A DNA stretch of 64,000 nt from Kineococcus rhizosphaerae (GCF_003002055.1 NZ_PVZF01000014.1:96713-160712); one strand, 5' to 3'. Counted from the first letter of the stretch, positions 35,291-44,248 are shown. Notes: generated from the letters alone by a model not told the origin. Numbers and translations: made by a program.

Positions 35291-37678
35291 ATGAGCAGCA
35301 CCACCCCCACCACGCACCCCGGGGCCCACCGCCCCGCCGACGAACCCATGTCGCACCGCCAGATCATGGAGGCCCTCTCGGGCCTGCTGATCGGCATGTT
35401 CGTCGCGATCCTGTCCTCGACGGTCGTCTCGAACGCCCTGCCGACGATCGTGGCCGACCTGCACGGCAGCGAGTCCGGCTACACCTGGGTCGTCACCGCC
35501 ACCCTGCTGGCCACGACGATCTCCACCCCGATCTGGGGCAAGCTGTCGGACCTGTTCTCCAAGAAGCTGCTCATCCAGCTCGCCCTGGGGATCTTCGTGG
35601 TCGCCTCGGCCGTCGCCGGGCTCAGCCAGAGCATGGGGATGCTCATCGCCATGCGCGCCGTCCAGGGCCTGGGCGCCGGCGGCCTCACCGCGCTCGCGCA
35701 GGTGATCATGGCGTCGATGATCGCGCCCCGCGAGCGCGGCCGGTACTCCGGCTACCTCGGCGCGGTGTTCGCCCTCGGCACCGTCAGCGGCCCGCTCATC
35801 GGCGGGGCCCTCACCGAGCACCTGTCCTGGCACTGGTGCTTCTACGTCGGCGTCCCCTTCGCGCTGCTCGCGATCGTCGTCCTGCAGAAGACCCTGCACC
35901 TGACCACCGTCCGCAAGGACCACGTCCGCATCGACTACCTCGGCGCCACCCTGCTCGCCGCGGGGGTCGCGAGCCTGCTCGTGTGGGTCTCCCTGGCCGG
36001 TCAGCAGTTCGACTGGGGTTCGTGGCAGACCGCCGCGATGGTCGGCGGCGGGATCGTCCTGCTCGCCCTGACCGTCCTCGTCGAGTCCCGCGCGGCGGAA
36101 CCGATCATCCCGCTGCGGTTCTTCCGCAACCCGACCGTCGTCCTGTCGGCCGTCGCCAGCCTGTTCGTCGGCGTCGCGATGTTCGGCGGCACCGTCTTCC
36201 TCTCGCAGTACTTCCAGCTCGCCCGCGGCGCCAGCCCCACCGCGTCGGGCCTGCGCACCCTGCCGATGATCCTGGGCCTGTTCGTGGCCTCCACCGTCGC
36301 GGGGCAGTTCATCACCCGCACCGGCCGCTGGAAGGGCTGGATCCTCACCGGTGGCATCCTGCTCACCGCCGGCCTGGGCCTGATGGGCACCGTGGAGTGG
36401 GACACGAACTACTGGGTCACCGCCGCCTGGATGGCCCTCATCGGCCTGGGCGTGGGCATGATGATGCAGAACCTCGTCCTGGCCGTGCAGAACGTCGTCG
36501 CCCCGCAGGACCTCGGGTCGGCCAGCTCGTTCGTCGCCTTCGCCCGCAGCCTCGGCGGGGCCATCGGGGTCTCGGCCCTCGGCGCCGTCCTCGCCCACCG
36601 CGTCACCGACCACCTCACCGACGGGCTGCGCAGCGCCGGGATCTCCGCGGGTTCCGCGCTCGGCGGTTCCGGCGTCCCGAACCTCAAGGCCATCCCCGAA
36701 CCCGTGCGCGGGATCGTCCAGGCCGCCTACGGTTCCTCCGTCGCCGACGTGTTCCTCGTCGCCGCGCCGTTCGCGCTCCTCGCCCTCCTGGTCAGCTTCT
36801 TCTTCAAGGAGGTCGCGCTGCGCGGCGCCGGGACGGCCGAGGCCGCGCAGAGCCCGGCCGAACCCGTCGCGGTGGACGACCGGGTGCAGACGGTCGTGGC
36901 CCTCGGCGTGACCGGGACGGTGCGCCGGCACGGCGGGACCGGCCTGGCCGACGCCGTCGTCACCCTCACCGACGCCGCGGGCCGCCAGGTCTCGCGCACC
37001 CGCACCGACGCCACGGGCCGCTACACCGTCGCCGCCCCCACCGGCGGGACCTACCTCGTCATCGTCGCCGCCCCGCACACCGCGCCGTCGGCCACGCTGG
37101 TCCCCGTCGCCGACCGGGCCACCGTGCACGACGTCGTCCTGGCCGGGCGCTCGGCCATCACCGGCCGGGTCCTGGCCGGCGAACCGGCCCAGACCGTCAC
37201 GGACGCCCTCGTGACCCTCACCGACGTCACCGGCGAGGTCGTCGGCACCGCGCACAGCGACACCGACGGCACGTACTCCTTCGGGGACCTGATGGGCGGC
37301 GCCTACGTCCTGACCGCGCAGCTGCCCGGGCACCGCCCGCAGGCCCGCGCCCTCGACGTGCCCGACGCCGGGGTCCTCGCGGTCGACCTGCAGGTGGCCG
37401 GCGGTGGCCGGCTCGTCGGCACCGTCGTCGCGGCGGCCGACGGGCGTCCCGTCCCCGAGGCGCTCGTGACGGTCCTGGACGGGACCGGGCAGGTCGTGGC
37501 CAGCACCACCACGCCCGCGGACGGCCGCTACCGCTTCGACGACCTGCCCGGCGGGGACTACACCGTGACCGCGGCCGGGTACTCCCCCGTGGCCCGCACC
37601 GCCGAGGTCGAGGACGACGTCGAGACCCGTGTGGACGTCGCGCTGGGTGCGGCGCTCCCCCAGGGAGCCGTCCGATGA
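35291..37678 (+). CDS. DHA2-type MFS exporter fused to carboxypeptidase-regulatory-like repeats
   Basis: A 795-residue protein. Residues about 20-520 form a 14-helix DHA2 drug-exporter domain: GMFVAILSSTVVSNALPTI, TLLATTISTPIWGKLSD (motif A), GLGAGGLTALAQVIMA, and GTVSGPLIGGAL (motif C). After the last helix (FALLALLVSFFFKEV) come about 255 soluble residues with three CarboxypepD_reg-like beta domains, beginning VTGTVRRHGGTGLADAVVTL, ITGRVLAGEPAQTVTDALV and LVGTVVAAADGRPVPEALV, each with a ...GRY.F/V... strand. The tail should be cytoplasmic if the helix count is even. ATG 35291 has GGGAGA seven bases upstream. Confidence 0.92.
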   Translation: MSSTTPTTHPGAHRPADEPMSHRQIMEALSGLLIGMFVAILSSTVVSNALPTIVADLHGSESGYTWVVTATLLATTISTPIWGKLSDLFSKKLLIQLALGIFVVASAVAGLSQSMGMLIAMRAVQGLGAGGLTALAQVIMASMIAPRERGRYSGYLGAVFALGTVSGPLIGGALTEHLSWHWCFYVGVPFALLAIVVLQKTLHLTTVRKDHVRIDYLGATLLAAGVASLLVWVSLAGQQFDWGSWQTAAMVGGGIVLLALTVLVESRAAEPIIPLRFFRNPTVVLSAVASLFVGVAMFGGTVFLSQYFQLARGASPTASGLRTLPMILGLFVASTVAGQFITRTGRWKGWILTGGILLTAGLGLMGTVEWDTNYWVTAAWMALIGLGVGMMMQNLVLAVQNVVAPQDLGSASSFVAFARSLGGAIGVSALGAVLAHRVTDHLTDGLRSAGISAGSALGGSGVPNLKAIPEPVRGIVQAAYGSSVADVFLVAAPFALLALLVSFFFKEVALRGAGTAEAAQSPAEPVAVDDRVQTVVALGVTGTVRRHGGTGLADAVVTLTDAAGRQVSRTRTDATGRYTVAAPTGGTYLVIVAAPHTAPSATLVPVADRATVHDVVLAGRSAITGRVLAGEPAQTVTDALVTLTDVTGEVVGTAHSDTDGTYSFGDLMGGAYVLTAQLPGHRPQARALDVPDAGVLAVDLQVAGGGRLVGTVVAAADGRPVPEALVTVLDGTGQVVASTTTPADGRYRFDDLPGGDYTVTAAGYSPVARTAEVEDDVETRVDVALGAALPQGAVR

Positions 37679-38133
37679 TGTCCGGCGTGGCGACGCACGA
37701 GGACACCCCGACCCCCCTCCTGGCCGGCCTGGAGGCGGAGTTCGCCGCTCTGTGGCAGTTGCGGAAGGTGCGGGCGCGGGAGTTCAGCCAGCTCCTGCAC
37801 CCGCACCTGGACCCGACGGCGCTGCCGCTGCTCGGCGAGCTCGGCCAGAACGGGCCGCTGCGGCCCACCGACCTCGCCGACCGGCTGCACCTGGACCCCT
37901 CGACCGTGAGCCGGCAGCTCAACGCGACCGAGAAGCTGGACCTCGTCCGCCGCTTCCCCGACCCGACCGACGCCCGGGCCCGGCTCGTGGACCTGACCGA
38001 GCAGGCCCGGGACAAGTTCGAGGGGTACCGCGAGGAACTCCTCGGCCGGTGGCGGCGCTCGCTGGGGAACTGGGCCCCCGGCGAGGTGGAGACGCTGACC
38101 AGGCTCCTGCACCGGCTCCGGCAGGACTGGTGA
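37675..38133 (+). CDS. MarR-family regulator
   Basis: A 152-residue winged-helix protein. HTH region: LPLLGELGQNGPLRPTDLA and LHLDPSTVSRQLNATEKLDL, with wing RRFPDPTDARARLVDLT. Its ATG overlaps the transporter stop (ATGATG), so the two are made from one transcript, and it probably represses that transcript through the palindrome at 35243-35270. A second ATG immediately follows at 37678. Confidence 0.9.
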   Translation: MMSGVATHEDTPTPLLAGLEAEFAALWQLRKVRAREFSQLLHPHLDPTALPLLGELGQNGPLRPTDLADRLHLDPSTVSRQLNATEKLDLVRRFPDPTDARARLVDLTEQARDKFEGYREELLGRWRRSLGNWAPGEVETLTRLLHRLRQDW

Positions 38134-38137
38134 GGAC

Positions 38138-38584
38138 GTGCCCGCCGAGGGTGACGGACCGGGCACCGTCGTGGTCGGGGTCGACGGCTCGCCCGCCTCG
38201 CTGAACGCGCTCGCGTGGGCGGCGGGGCAGGCTCGCCGCCAGCGCAGCACGGTGCTGGCCGTCCACGCCCGCACCGTGCTCCCCGGCCTGGCGACCGTCA
38301 CCGACCGCAGCGGGGTGGTGGCCCTGGCCGCCCGGGCCGATCTCGAGGAGATCGCCGCCGAACTCACCGGCCGGCTGCGGCTCATCGAGGGCGAGCTCGG
38401 CGTCGCGGTCTACCTCGTGGTGCGGGCCGGGGACCCCGCGGGTGTCCTGGCGGCGGTGGCCGAGGAGGTCCGGGCCGACGCGCTCGTCGTCGGAGCCTCC
38501 CGCAGCCTGGGCCACCGGGTCGCCGGTTCGGTGGCGACGCGGTTGTGCCGCAACGCCCGCTGTCCCGTCACCGTCGTGCCCTGA
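38138..38584 (+). CDS. Single-domain universal stress protein
   Basis: A 148-residue UspA-like protein: VVVGVDGSPASLNALAWAAG at the start, LVVRAGDPAGVLAAVAEEV in the middle, and the ATP-binding-type LVVGASRSLGHRVAGSVATR near the end. It starts (GTG) four bases after marR and may be co-transcribed with it. Its 3' end is overlapped on the other strand by a doubtful open frame. Confidence 0.88.
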   Translation: MPAEGDGPGTVVVGVDGSPASLNALAWAAGQARRQRSTVLAVHARTVLPGLATVTDRSGVVALAARADLEEIAAELTGRLRLIEGELGVAVYLVVRAGDPAGVLAAVAEEVRADALVVGASRSLGHRVAGSVATRLCRNARCPVTVVP

Positions 38585-39012
38585 GGCCCGGCGGACCGTC
38601 CCGGAGTTCGCGGCGGCAGGCCGCCGACCCCTAGGCCGCGGCGGTCAGCCCGGCCCCCCGCGGCGGGTTCCCCGGCGGGTTCCGCGACAGCTTCCCCGGC
38701 GTCCAGCAGGAGACGGGCGAGAGAGCGCAGCGCGGGGTCGTCGGCGGTGAGCCGGTGGCGGTCGGCGACGGCAGCGAACACCTCCCCGAGGCCGGCCAGC
38801 AGGGCGTGGGGGTCGAGGGGCGGACCCCCGCCGTCCTCGGCGAGGTCCGGCACGAGGTCCGCGAGGGCTCCCAGGTACCTGGCCACCAGGTGGTGGGCCA
38901 GTTCACCGCCGTCGTCACAGGGCAGGTCGAGGTGGTGACGCGCCGAGCGGCGGTGCTCGTCGAGCGCCGGGCGTGCGGTGGGCGGCGTGGTCGTGGGCGT
39001 TCTCGTGGGCAT
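38410..39012 (-). CDS. Hypothetical protein, doubtful 3' part
   Basis: An open frame of 200 residues. Residues about 15-125 (ALDEHRRSARHHLDLPCDD, GELAHHLVARYLGALADLV, LLAGLGEVFAAVADRHRLT) have a normal helical protein composition with balanced charges. The last 75 residues become Arg/Thr/Pro-rich and run antisense through the end of the usp gene, which looks like non-coding translation. Either the gene ends earlier through a frame change around 38640-38690 or the long overlap is real. I do not recognise a family. Confidence 0.4.
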   Translation of the reverse strand: MPTRTPTTTPPTARPALDEHRRSARHHLDLPCDDGGELAHHLVARYLGALADLVPDLAEDGGGPPLDPHALLAGLGEVFAAVADRHRLTADDPALRSLARLLLDAGEAVAEPAGEPAAGGRADRRGLGVGGLPPRTPGRSAGPQGTTVTGQRALRHNRVATEPATRWPRLREAPTTSASARTSSATAARTPAGSPARTTR

Positions 39013-39440
39013 GGCGGGACTCGTCTCGTGCGCAGGGGCGGGGTACGCGGCGGCGCGTGGTCGCCCCCCTGAGTCCGCCCTCGCGACGGTCGTCGTCACG
39101 AGGTCGGGGCGCCACCGTCGTGCGGTCGGCGCCTGCGGTGCGGGAGGTCAACCACGCGGGGTTACTCGTCCCCGGCCCGGGGCGACGCGGCGCAGGACGC
39201 GGTGCGTGTCGACGCCCATCCCTGCACCTCCCCTGCGCTCCGATCGGTGCCCCGCAGTGAACAGCAGGTCTCCTCGTCCGCGCAACCCCCGGCAGCGACC
39301 CCCGCGGTGCCGGATCGTTCTGCGCCTTCGCCGTACGAACAGGGTGAAGAACCTCCGATCTTCACGTCTCAGCAAGTCCCGGGGAACATTCGCCCGCGAC
39401 AGCCGACCGCTGGGGCCGGAGGTCACTAGCGTCGCTGACC
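39013..39440. other. 428-base intergenic region upstream of the ThDP enzyme
   Basis: No convincing gene is present; the open frames in it are short and Arg/Pro-rich. The right half is less GC-rich and presumably carries the promoter for the ThDP enzyme-aldehyde dehydrogenase operon. The only structured element I can see is the 22-base inverted repeat listed separately. Confidence 0.5.
39344..39365. promoter_or_regulatory. 22-bp inverted repeat, candidate operator
   Basis: GTGAAGA and TCTTCAC are perfect 7-base arms around an 8-base centre (ACCTCCGA), 75 bases upstream of the ThDP-enzyme start. Placed in the least GC-rich part of the gap, as expected for a regulator site or an RNA hairpin. 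Confidence 0.4.
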
Positions 39441-41129
39441 GTGACCGAACTCCTGGCGGCACCGACCTCACCGCTGACCTCCTCCCCCACCCGCCCCGCG
39501 CCCCGCACCGCGGGCCACGTCATCGTCGAAGCCCTTGCGGCGCACGGTGTCGAACGCGCCTACGTCGTCCCGGGCGAGAGCTACCTCGACGTCCTCGACG
39601 GGCTGCACGACTCCGGCATCGAGACGGTCGTGACGCGCCACGAGGGCGGCGCGGCCTACATGGCCGAGGCCGACGGGAAGATGCACCGGCGGCCGGGCAT
39701 CGCCATGGTGACGCGCGGACCGGGCGCGGCCAACGCCCACGTGGGTCTGCACACCGCGTGGCAGGACTCGACCCCGATGGTGCTGTTCGTCGGGCTCATC
39801 CCCTTCGACCACCGGGACCGGGAGGCGTTCCAGGAGTTCGACGTCAAGGCGTGGTTCGACACCGGGGCCAAGCGCGTCATGGTGCTCGACAACGCCGAAC
39901 GCGCGTCCGAGATCGTCGCCGAGGCCATGTTCGCCGCCAGCAGCGGCCGTCCCGGGCCCGTCGTCGTCGGACTGCCCGAGGACGTCCTGCGGCACGAGGT
40001 GCACACGCCCACGCACCCGCCGATCCCGGTCGCCACCGGCGGGATGACCGCCCGCGACGTCGACGCGCTGACGCAGGCCCTGGCCGGTGCCGCCAAACCC
40101 CTGTTCGTGACGGGCGGCAACGACTGGACCCCCGCCGCGGCGCAGCAGCTCACCGCCTGGCTGGAGAGGCACCGCATCCCCGCGGCGGCCGAGTGGCGCA
40201 CCGAGGGGACGGTACCGTTCGACTCCCCCAGCTACGTCGGCCCGATCGGCTACGGCCGGCCCAAACCCACCTACGACCTGCTCGAGGAGACCGACCTGCT
40301 GGTCTTCGTCGGGACCGTCCCGGGTGACACCCTCACCGACGGGTTCGTCGTGCGCCAGGACTGGTCGCGCAAGAACTTCCTCGTGACGATGGACCCGTCG
40401 CTGCGCGGGCGCAGCGGCGCCGTCTCGTACCAGATCGTCGCCAAACCCGACGTGTTCGTGCGCGACCTCGCCGGCATCGACCTGCCGGTCCGGCCCGAGT
40501 GGGTCGCCTGGACCGAGCGCATGCGCGCCGAGCAGGTGCAGTTCGCGGCCCTGCCCCCGGCCACCCCGACGCCCGGGCCCGCACGCATGGACACGTTCAT
40601 GGCCAACCTCGTCCCCGGCCTGCCGCGTGACGCGATCGTCACGTTCGGCGCCGGTGAGCACACGAACTGGGCGCACCGGTACTTCCCGACCCACGGGTTC
40701 GCCTCGATGCTCAGCGCCCGCAACGGCTCGATGGGGTACTCGATCCCCTCGGCCGTCGCCGCCTCCCTGTCCTACCCGGGCCGCCGCGTCGTCACCGTCG
40801 CCGGCGACGGGGAGTTCCTCATGAACGGTCAGGAACTGGCCACCGCCGCGCAGTACGGGGCGACCCCGCTCGTCGTCGTCGTCGACAACGCCGAGTACGG
40901 CACGATCCGCACCCACCAGGAACGCCACTACCCCGGCCGCGTCAGCGGGACCCAGCTGAAGAACCCCGACTTCGCCCTCATGGCGCGGGCCTTCGGCGGT
41001 TTCGGCGTCCGCGCCGAACGCGACGAGGACGTCCCCGCCGCGCTCGAGGCCGCCCTGCGGGCGATCGACTCCGACCGCATCTTCGCCCTCGTCCACCTCG
41101 TCGTCGAGCAGCGCACCCGCGCGTACTGA
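39441..41129 (+). CDS. Thiamine diphosphate-dependent enzyme (acetolactate synthase/decarboxylase-like)
   Basis: A 562-residue ThDP enzyme with the three usual domains. Pyr domain: VIVEALAAHGVERAYVVPGES with the catalytic Glu in TRHEGGAAYMAEA and RGPGAANAHVGLHTAW. Middle domain near 200-335. PP domain: AGDGEFLMNGQELATAAQYG carries the GDG-N cofactor motif. It would decarboxylate or carboligate a 2-oxoacid. There is no ilvN-type small subunit. The aldehyde dehydrogenase gene follows after 32 bases, so a 2-oxoacid to aldehyde to acid route is plausible. GTG at 39441 lacks a good ribosome site; translation may be leaderless. Confidence 0.85.
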   Translation: MTELLAAPTSPLTSSPTRPAPRTAGHVIVEALAAHGVERAYVVPGESYLDVLDGLHDSGIETVVTRHEGGAAYMAEADGKMHRRPGIAMVTRGPGAANAHVGLHTAWQDSTPMVLFVGLIPFDHRDREAFQEFDVKAWFDTGAKRVMVLDNAERASEIVAEAMFAASSGRPGPVVVGLPEDVLRHEVHTPTHPPIPVATGGMTARDVDALTQALAGAAKPLFVTGGNDWTPAAAQQLTAWLERHRIPAAAEWRTEGTVPFDSPSYVGPIGYGRPKPTYDLLEETDLLVFVGTVPGDTLTDGFVVRQDWSRKNFLVTMDPSLRGRSGAVSYQIVAKPDVFVRDLAGIDLPVRPEWVAWTERMRAEQVQFAALPPATPTPGPARMDTFMANLVPGLPRDAIVTFGAGEHTNWAHRYFPTHGFASMLSARNGSMGYSIPSAVAASLSYPGRRVVTVAGDGEFLMNGQELATAAQYGATPLVVVVDNAEYGTIRTHQERHYPGRVSGTQLKNPDFALMARAFGGFGVRAERDEDVPAALEAALRAIDSDRIFALVHLVVEQRTRAY

Positions 41130-41161
41130 ACCGCCCCCACCAGCGCAGGAGAACACCTCAC

Positions 41162-42646
41162 GTGAGCACCACCTCCGCCCTGACCCCCGCACCGTCCCCG
41201 GCCCAGCACGTGGTCCAGACCGTCCCCGACGGCCTCTTCATCGGCGGCCGCTGGCGCCAGGCCCGCCGCGAGCAGCGCATCGAGGTGGAGAACCCCGCGA
41301 CCGGTGAGGTCCTCACCACCGTCGCCGACGCCGACGTCACCGACGGCCGCGACGCCCTCGACGCCGCCGTCGCCGCCCAGGCCTCCTGGGCCCGGACCCC
41401 CACCCGCGTCCGCGCCGAGGTCCTGCGCCGCGCGTTCGACCTGCTGACCGCCCGCGCCGACGAGTTCGCCCTGCTCATGACCCTGGAGATGGGCAAACCG
41501 CTGGCCGAGGCCCGCGGCGAGGTCGCGTACGGCGCGGAGTTCCTGCGCTGGTTCTCCGAGGAGGCTCCCCGCATCCACGGCCGCTACGCGCCGAACCCGG
41601 TGGGCGGCAGCCGCCTGCTGACGACGAAGGCCCCCGTCGGCCCGACGTTGATGATCACGCCGTGGAACTTCCCGCTGGCCATGGCGACCCGCAAGGTCGC
41701 CCCCGCCGTCGCCGCCGGCTGCACCATGGTCGTCAAACCCGCCACGGCCACCCCGCTGACGATGCTGACGTTCGCCGAGCTCATGGCCGAGGCGGGCCTG
41801 CCCGACGGCGTCCTGAACGTCCTCACCACCTCCACCACCGGCCAGGTCACCGCGCCGCTGCTGGCCGACCCGCGCCTGCGCAAGCTCACCTTCACCGGCT
41901 CCACCGAGGTCGGCAAGCGCCTCATCGCCGCCTCGGCCGAGCAGGTCCTGCGCGTCTCGATGGAACTCGGAGGCAACGCCCCGTTCCTCGTCTTCGACGA
42001 CGCCGACCTGGACAAGGCCGTCGACGGCGCCGTCGCCGCCAAGATGCGCAACACCGGCGAGGCGTGCACCGCCGCGAACCGGTTCTACGTCCAGCGCGGT
42101 GTCGCCGCCGAGTTCACCGAGCGGTTCGCCGAACGGCTCGGGAACCTCGTCGTCGGTGACGGCGTGGACCCGGGCACCCAGGTCGGCCCGCTCATCGACG
42201 CCGCCGCCCGCGCCGACGTCGCCGCCCGCGTCGACGAGGCCGTCCGGGCCGGCGCCACGGTGCTCACCGGCGGCTCAGCGGTGGGCGAGCACGGCTACTT
42301 CTACGCCCCGACCCTCGTCACCGACCTGTCCGCCGACTCTCGGTTGCTCACCGAGGAGACCTTCGGGCCCGTCGCCCCCGTCGTCACGTTCGACACCGAG
42401 GACGAGGCCCTGACGCTGGCGAACTCCACCGAGCACGGCCTCATCGCCTACGCCTTCACGCAGGACCTCGACCGGGGTCTGCGCGTGGCCGAGAACCTCC
42501 AGACCGGCATGGTCGGGCTCAACGCGGGTGTCGTCTCCAACGCCGCCGCACCCTTCGGCGGCACCAAGGCCAGCGGCTACGGCCGCGAGGGCGGGTTCGA
42601 GGGCATCGAGGAGTACCTGGAGACCAAGTACGTCGGCATCGGCTGA
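41162..42646 (+). CDS. Succinate-semialdehyde-dehydrogenase-like aldehyde dehydrogenase
   Basis: A 494-residue ALDH similar in pattern to GabD. Blocks: GLFIGGRWRQARREQRIEVE, LEMGKPLAEARGEVAYGAEF, MITPWNFPLAMATRKVAPA, LTFTGSTEVGKRL, catalytic Glu in SMELGGNAPFLVFDDADLD, catalytic Cys in NTGEACTAANRFYV, and APFGGTKASGYGREGG. It follows the ThDP enzyme and has AGGAG 11 bases before the GTG. The pair suggests that its aldehyde substrate is made by that enzyme, though a role in GABA breakdown is the family default. Confidence 0.88.
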   Translation: MSTTSALTPAPSPAQHVVQTVPDGLFIGGRWRQARREQRIEVENPATGEVLTTVADADVTDGRDALDAAVAAQASWARTPTRVRAEVLRRAFDLLTARADEFALLMTLEMGKPLAEARGEVAYGAEFLRWFSEEAPRIHGRYAPNPVGGSRLLTTKAPVGPTLMITPWNFPLAMATRKVAPAVAAGCTMVVKPATATPLTMLTFAELMAEAGLPDGVLNVLTTSTTGQVTAPLLADPRLRKLTFTGSTEVGKRLIAASAEQVLRVSMELGGNAPFLVFDDADLDKAVDGAVAAKMRNTGEACTAANRFYVQRGVAAEFTERFAERLGNLVVGDGVDPGTQVGPLIDAAARADVAARVDEAVRAGATVLTGGSAVGEHGYFYAPTLVTDLSADSRLLTEETFGPVAPVVTFDTEDEALTLANSTEHGLIAYAFTQDLDRGLRVAENLQTGMVGLNAGVVSNAAAPFGGTKASGYGREGGFEGIEEYLETKYVGIG

Positions 42647-42677
42647 CCCCCGGCGGCACCGGGCGGGCCCGGGTTCC

Positions 42678-43238
42678 TCAGCGGGTGGGTGCGGCGTCGG
42701 CGAGGCGCCCGGCCCCGCGCCCGACGATCTCGTCGGCCGCCTGGGCGACGACCTGGCGGGCGCGGTCCAGGCCCGCCCCGCCGAACCCGCCGGGTCCGGT
42801 CAGCCCACCGGCGGGGTTCCCCGGCAGGAGGGGCAGCACGAGGGCCAGCACGAGCACCGCGAGGCCGCCGCGCAGCACGGCCCCGGCGGCGCGGTCGACC
42901 ACGCGCAGGTGCACCGCGCCCAGGGCCCGGGACAGCGCCGACCCGAGGGCGCCGCCCAGACCGGCGCCGACGACGGCGAGCACGACGACCGTCCCGGCGG
43001 TCAGGGCCAGCGCGTCCCAGCCCGTCTGCGGCCACCGGTCCTCGACGCGGCCGGCGACGGTGAGACCGGTCACCGCCCCGGCGGCGAGGCCGAGCAGGGC
43101 CAGGACGGGGCGCGAGGCCCCGCGGCGCCAGCCGGAGCGGGCGGCCAGGACGACGACGAGGACGGCCAGCGCCAGGACGAGGAGACCGGCGGGGCGCAGG
43201 CCGCCGGGCAGGTGCGGGGTGAGGGAGGAGATGTCCAC
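42678..43238 (-). CDS. CvpA-like membrane protein
   Basis: A 186-residue protein with about four hydrophobic segments (AGLLVLALAVLVVVLAA, PVLALLGLAAGAVTGL, GTVVVLAVVGAGLGGALG, GGLAVLVLALVLPLLPG). The pattern resembles the CvpA/colicin V production domain, including the membrane part of MarP-type proteases, but no protease domain follows. GTG 43238 is the first start consistent with the domain; a longer frame to 43325 adds a Pro-rich leader. Convergent with the aldehyde dehydrogenase gene. Confidence 0.6.
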   Translation of the reverse strand: MDISSLTPHLPGGLRPAGLLVLALAVLVVVLAARSGWRRGASRPVLALLGLAAGAVTGLTVAGRVEDRWPQTGWDALALTAGTVVVLAVVGAGLGGALGSALSRALGAVHLRVVDRAAGAVLRGGLAVLVLALVLPLLPGNPAGGLTGPGGFGGAGLDRARQVVAQAADEIVGRGAGRLADAAPTR

Positions 43239-43369
43239 GGCGTGACCGTAGGCACGTCCAGGACCCGGGGAGAAGGCGCAGGGCGCGAACTTCAGGGACG
43301 GTTCAGGTTCTCCCGCAGCAGGCACCGGATCCCCACGTCACGACCACGGAACCACCCCTCTCCCGAACC

Positions 43370-44248
43370 TCAGGACGTCGACATGACGTCCGCGAGGGTC
43401 GGGAGCCACTGCCGGGTGCGGTCCGCCAGCGTGGGGACGCACTCGACGAGGGCACGGGTGTAGGGGTGCTCGGCGTGCTCGGCCAGCCGGGCCGAGTCGC
43501 CGAACTCCACGATCTCGCCGTCGTACATGACACCCACGACGTCGGTGTGCTCGAGGCAGAGCAGGATGTCGTGGCTGATGACGAGCAGGGCGACACCTTC
43601 GGACCGGGTGAGTTCGGTGAGCAGTTCCATGGCGCCGCGGGCCAGCGACGCGTCGAGCGCGCTGGTCGGCTCGTCGGCCACCAGCAGCCGCGGGCCACCG
43701 GCCAGGGCGATGGCGATCATGACCCGCTGGCGCATGCCCCCGGACAGCTCGTCCGGACGGGACCGCAGCACGCGCGTCACGTCACGCAGCCCGACCCTCT
43801 CGAGCCAGTGGCCGGCCGCGTCCCGGGCGGCGCGCCCGGTGGTGCCGGCCCCCGCGAGGACCGCTGCGAGCTGCTTGCCGACGGGCCGCACGGGGTCGAG
43901 CGCGTTCATGGCGTCCTGGAACACCACGGCGATGCCGGGGGTGCGCAGCGGGATCGCACCGCGGCCGCGGGAGACGACGGGACGGCCCTCGAACGTGAGC
44001 TGGTCCGCGCTGATCCGCACGTCCGTCGTGCCCGTGGAGGTGAGCAGTCCGGTCACGGCCAGCGCGAGCGTCGTCTTGCCGGAACCCGACTGACCGACCA
44101 GGGCCATCCGCTGACCGGCTTGCAGGTCGAACGACGCGCCGGCGACGGCCAGGTGGTCCGCGCCGTCGCCGCTGCGATAGCGCACGTCCAGACCACGCAC
44201 GCGCAGCAGCGGGTGCGCGGAACTCTGCTGGGGGACGACGGGGCTCAC
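43370..44248 (-). CDS. ABC transporter ATPase, DppD/OppD-like
   Basis: A 292-residue ATPase of the peptide/nickel/opine importer family. Walker A GQSGSGKTT, Q-loop VVFQDAMNALDPV, signature LSGGMRQRV, Walker B LLVADEPTSALD, H-loop ISHD, and the C-terminal HPYTRALVECVP typical of OppD/DppD. Two unequal ATPases serve such importers; the other one (DppF-like) is at 59123-59926 with the permeases, 15 kb away. This gene is alone on its transcript, divergent from the GntR gene. It probably completes that importer. Confidence 0.88.
   Translation of the reverse strand: MSPVVPQQSSAHPLLRVRGLDVRYRSGDGADHLAVAGASFDLQAGQRMALVGQSGSGKTTLALAVTGLLTSTGTTDVRISADQLTFEGRPVVSRGRGAIPLRTPGIAVVFQDAMNALDPVRPVGKQLAAVLAGAGTTGRAARDAAGHWLERVGLRDVTRVLRSRPDELSGGMRQRVMIAIALAGGPRLLVADEPTSALDASLARGAMELLTELTRSEGVALLVISHDILLCLEHTDVVGVMYDGEIVEFGDSARLAEHAEHPYTRALVECVPTLADRTRQWLPTLADVMSTS

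Noticed and set aside
35267..37333. 688-codon minus-strand open frame over the exporter
   Set aside because: Gly/Asp/Glu-rich mirror translation of membrane helices; the plus strand has a promoter, ribosome site and a complete DHA2 domain.
39162..39365. Small minus-strand Cys-containing open frame upstream of the ThDP enzyme
   Set aside because: No ribosome site and random composition; it lies in what is better read as a promoter region.
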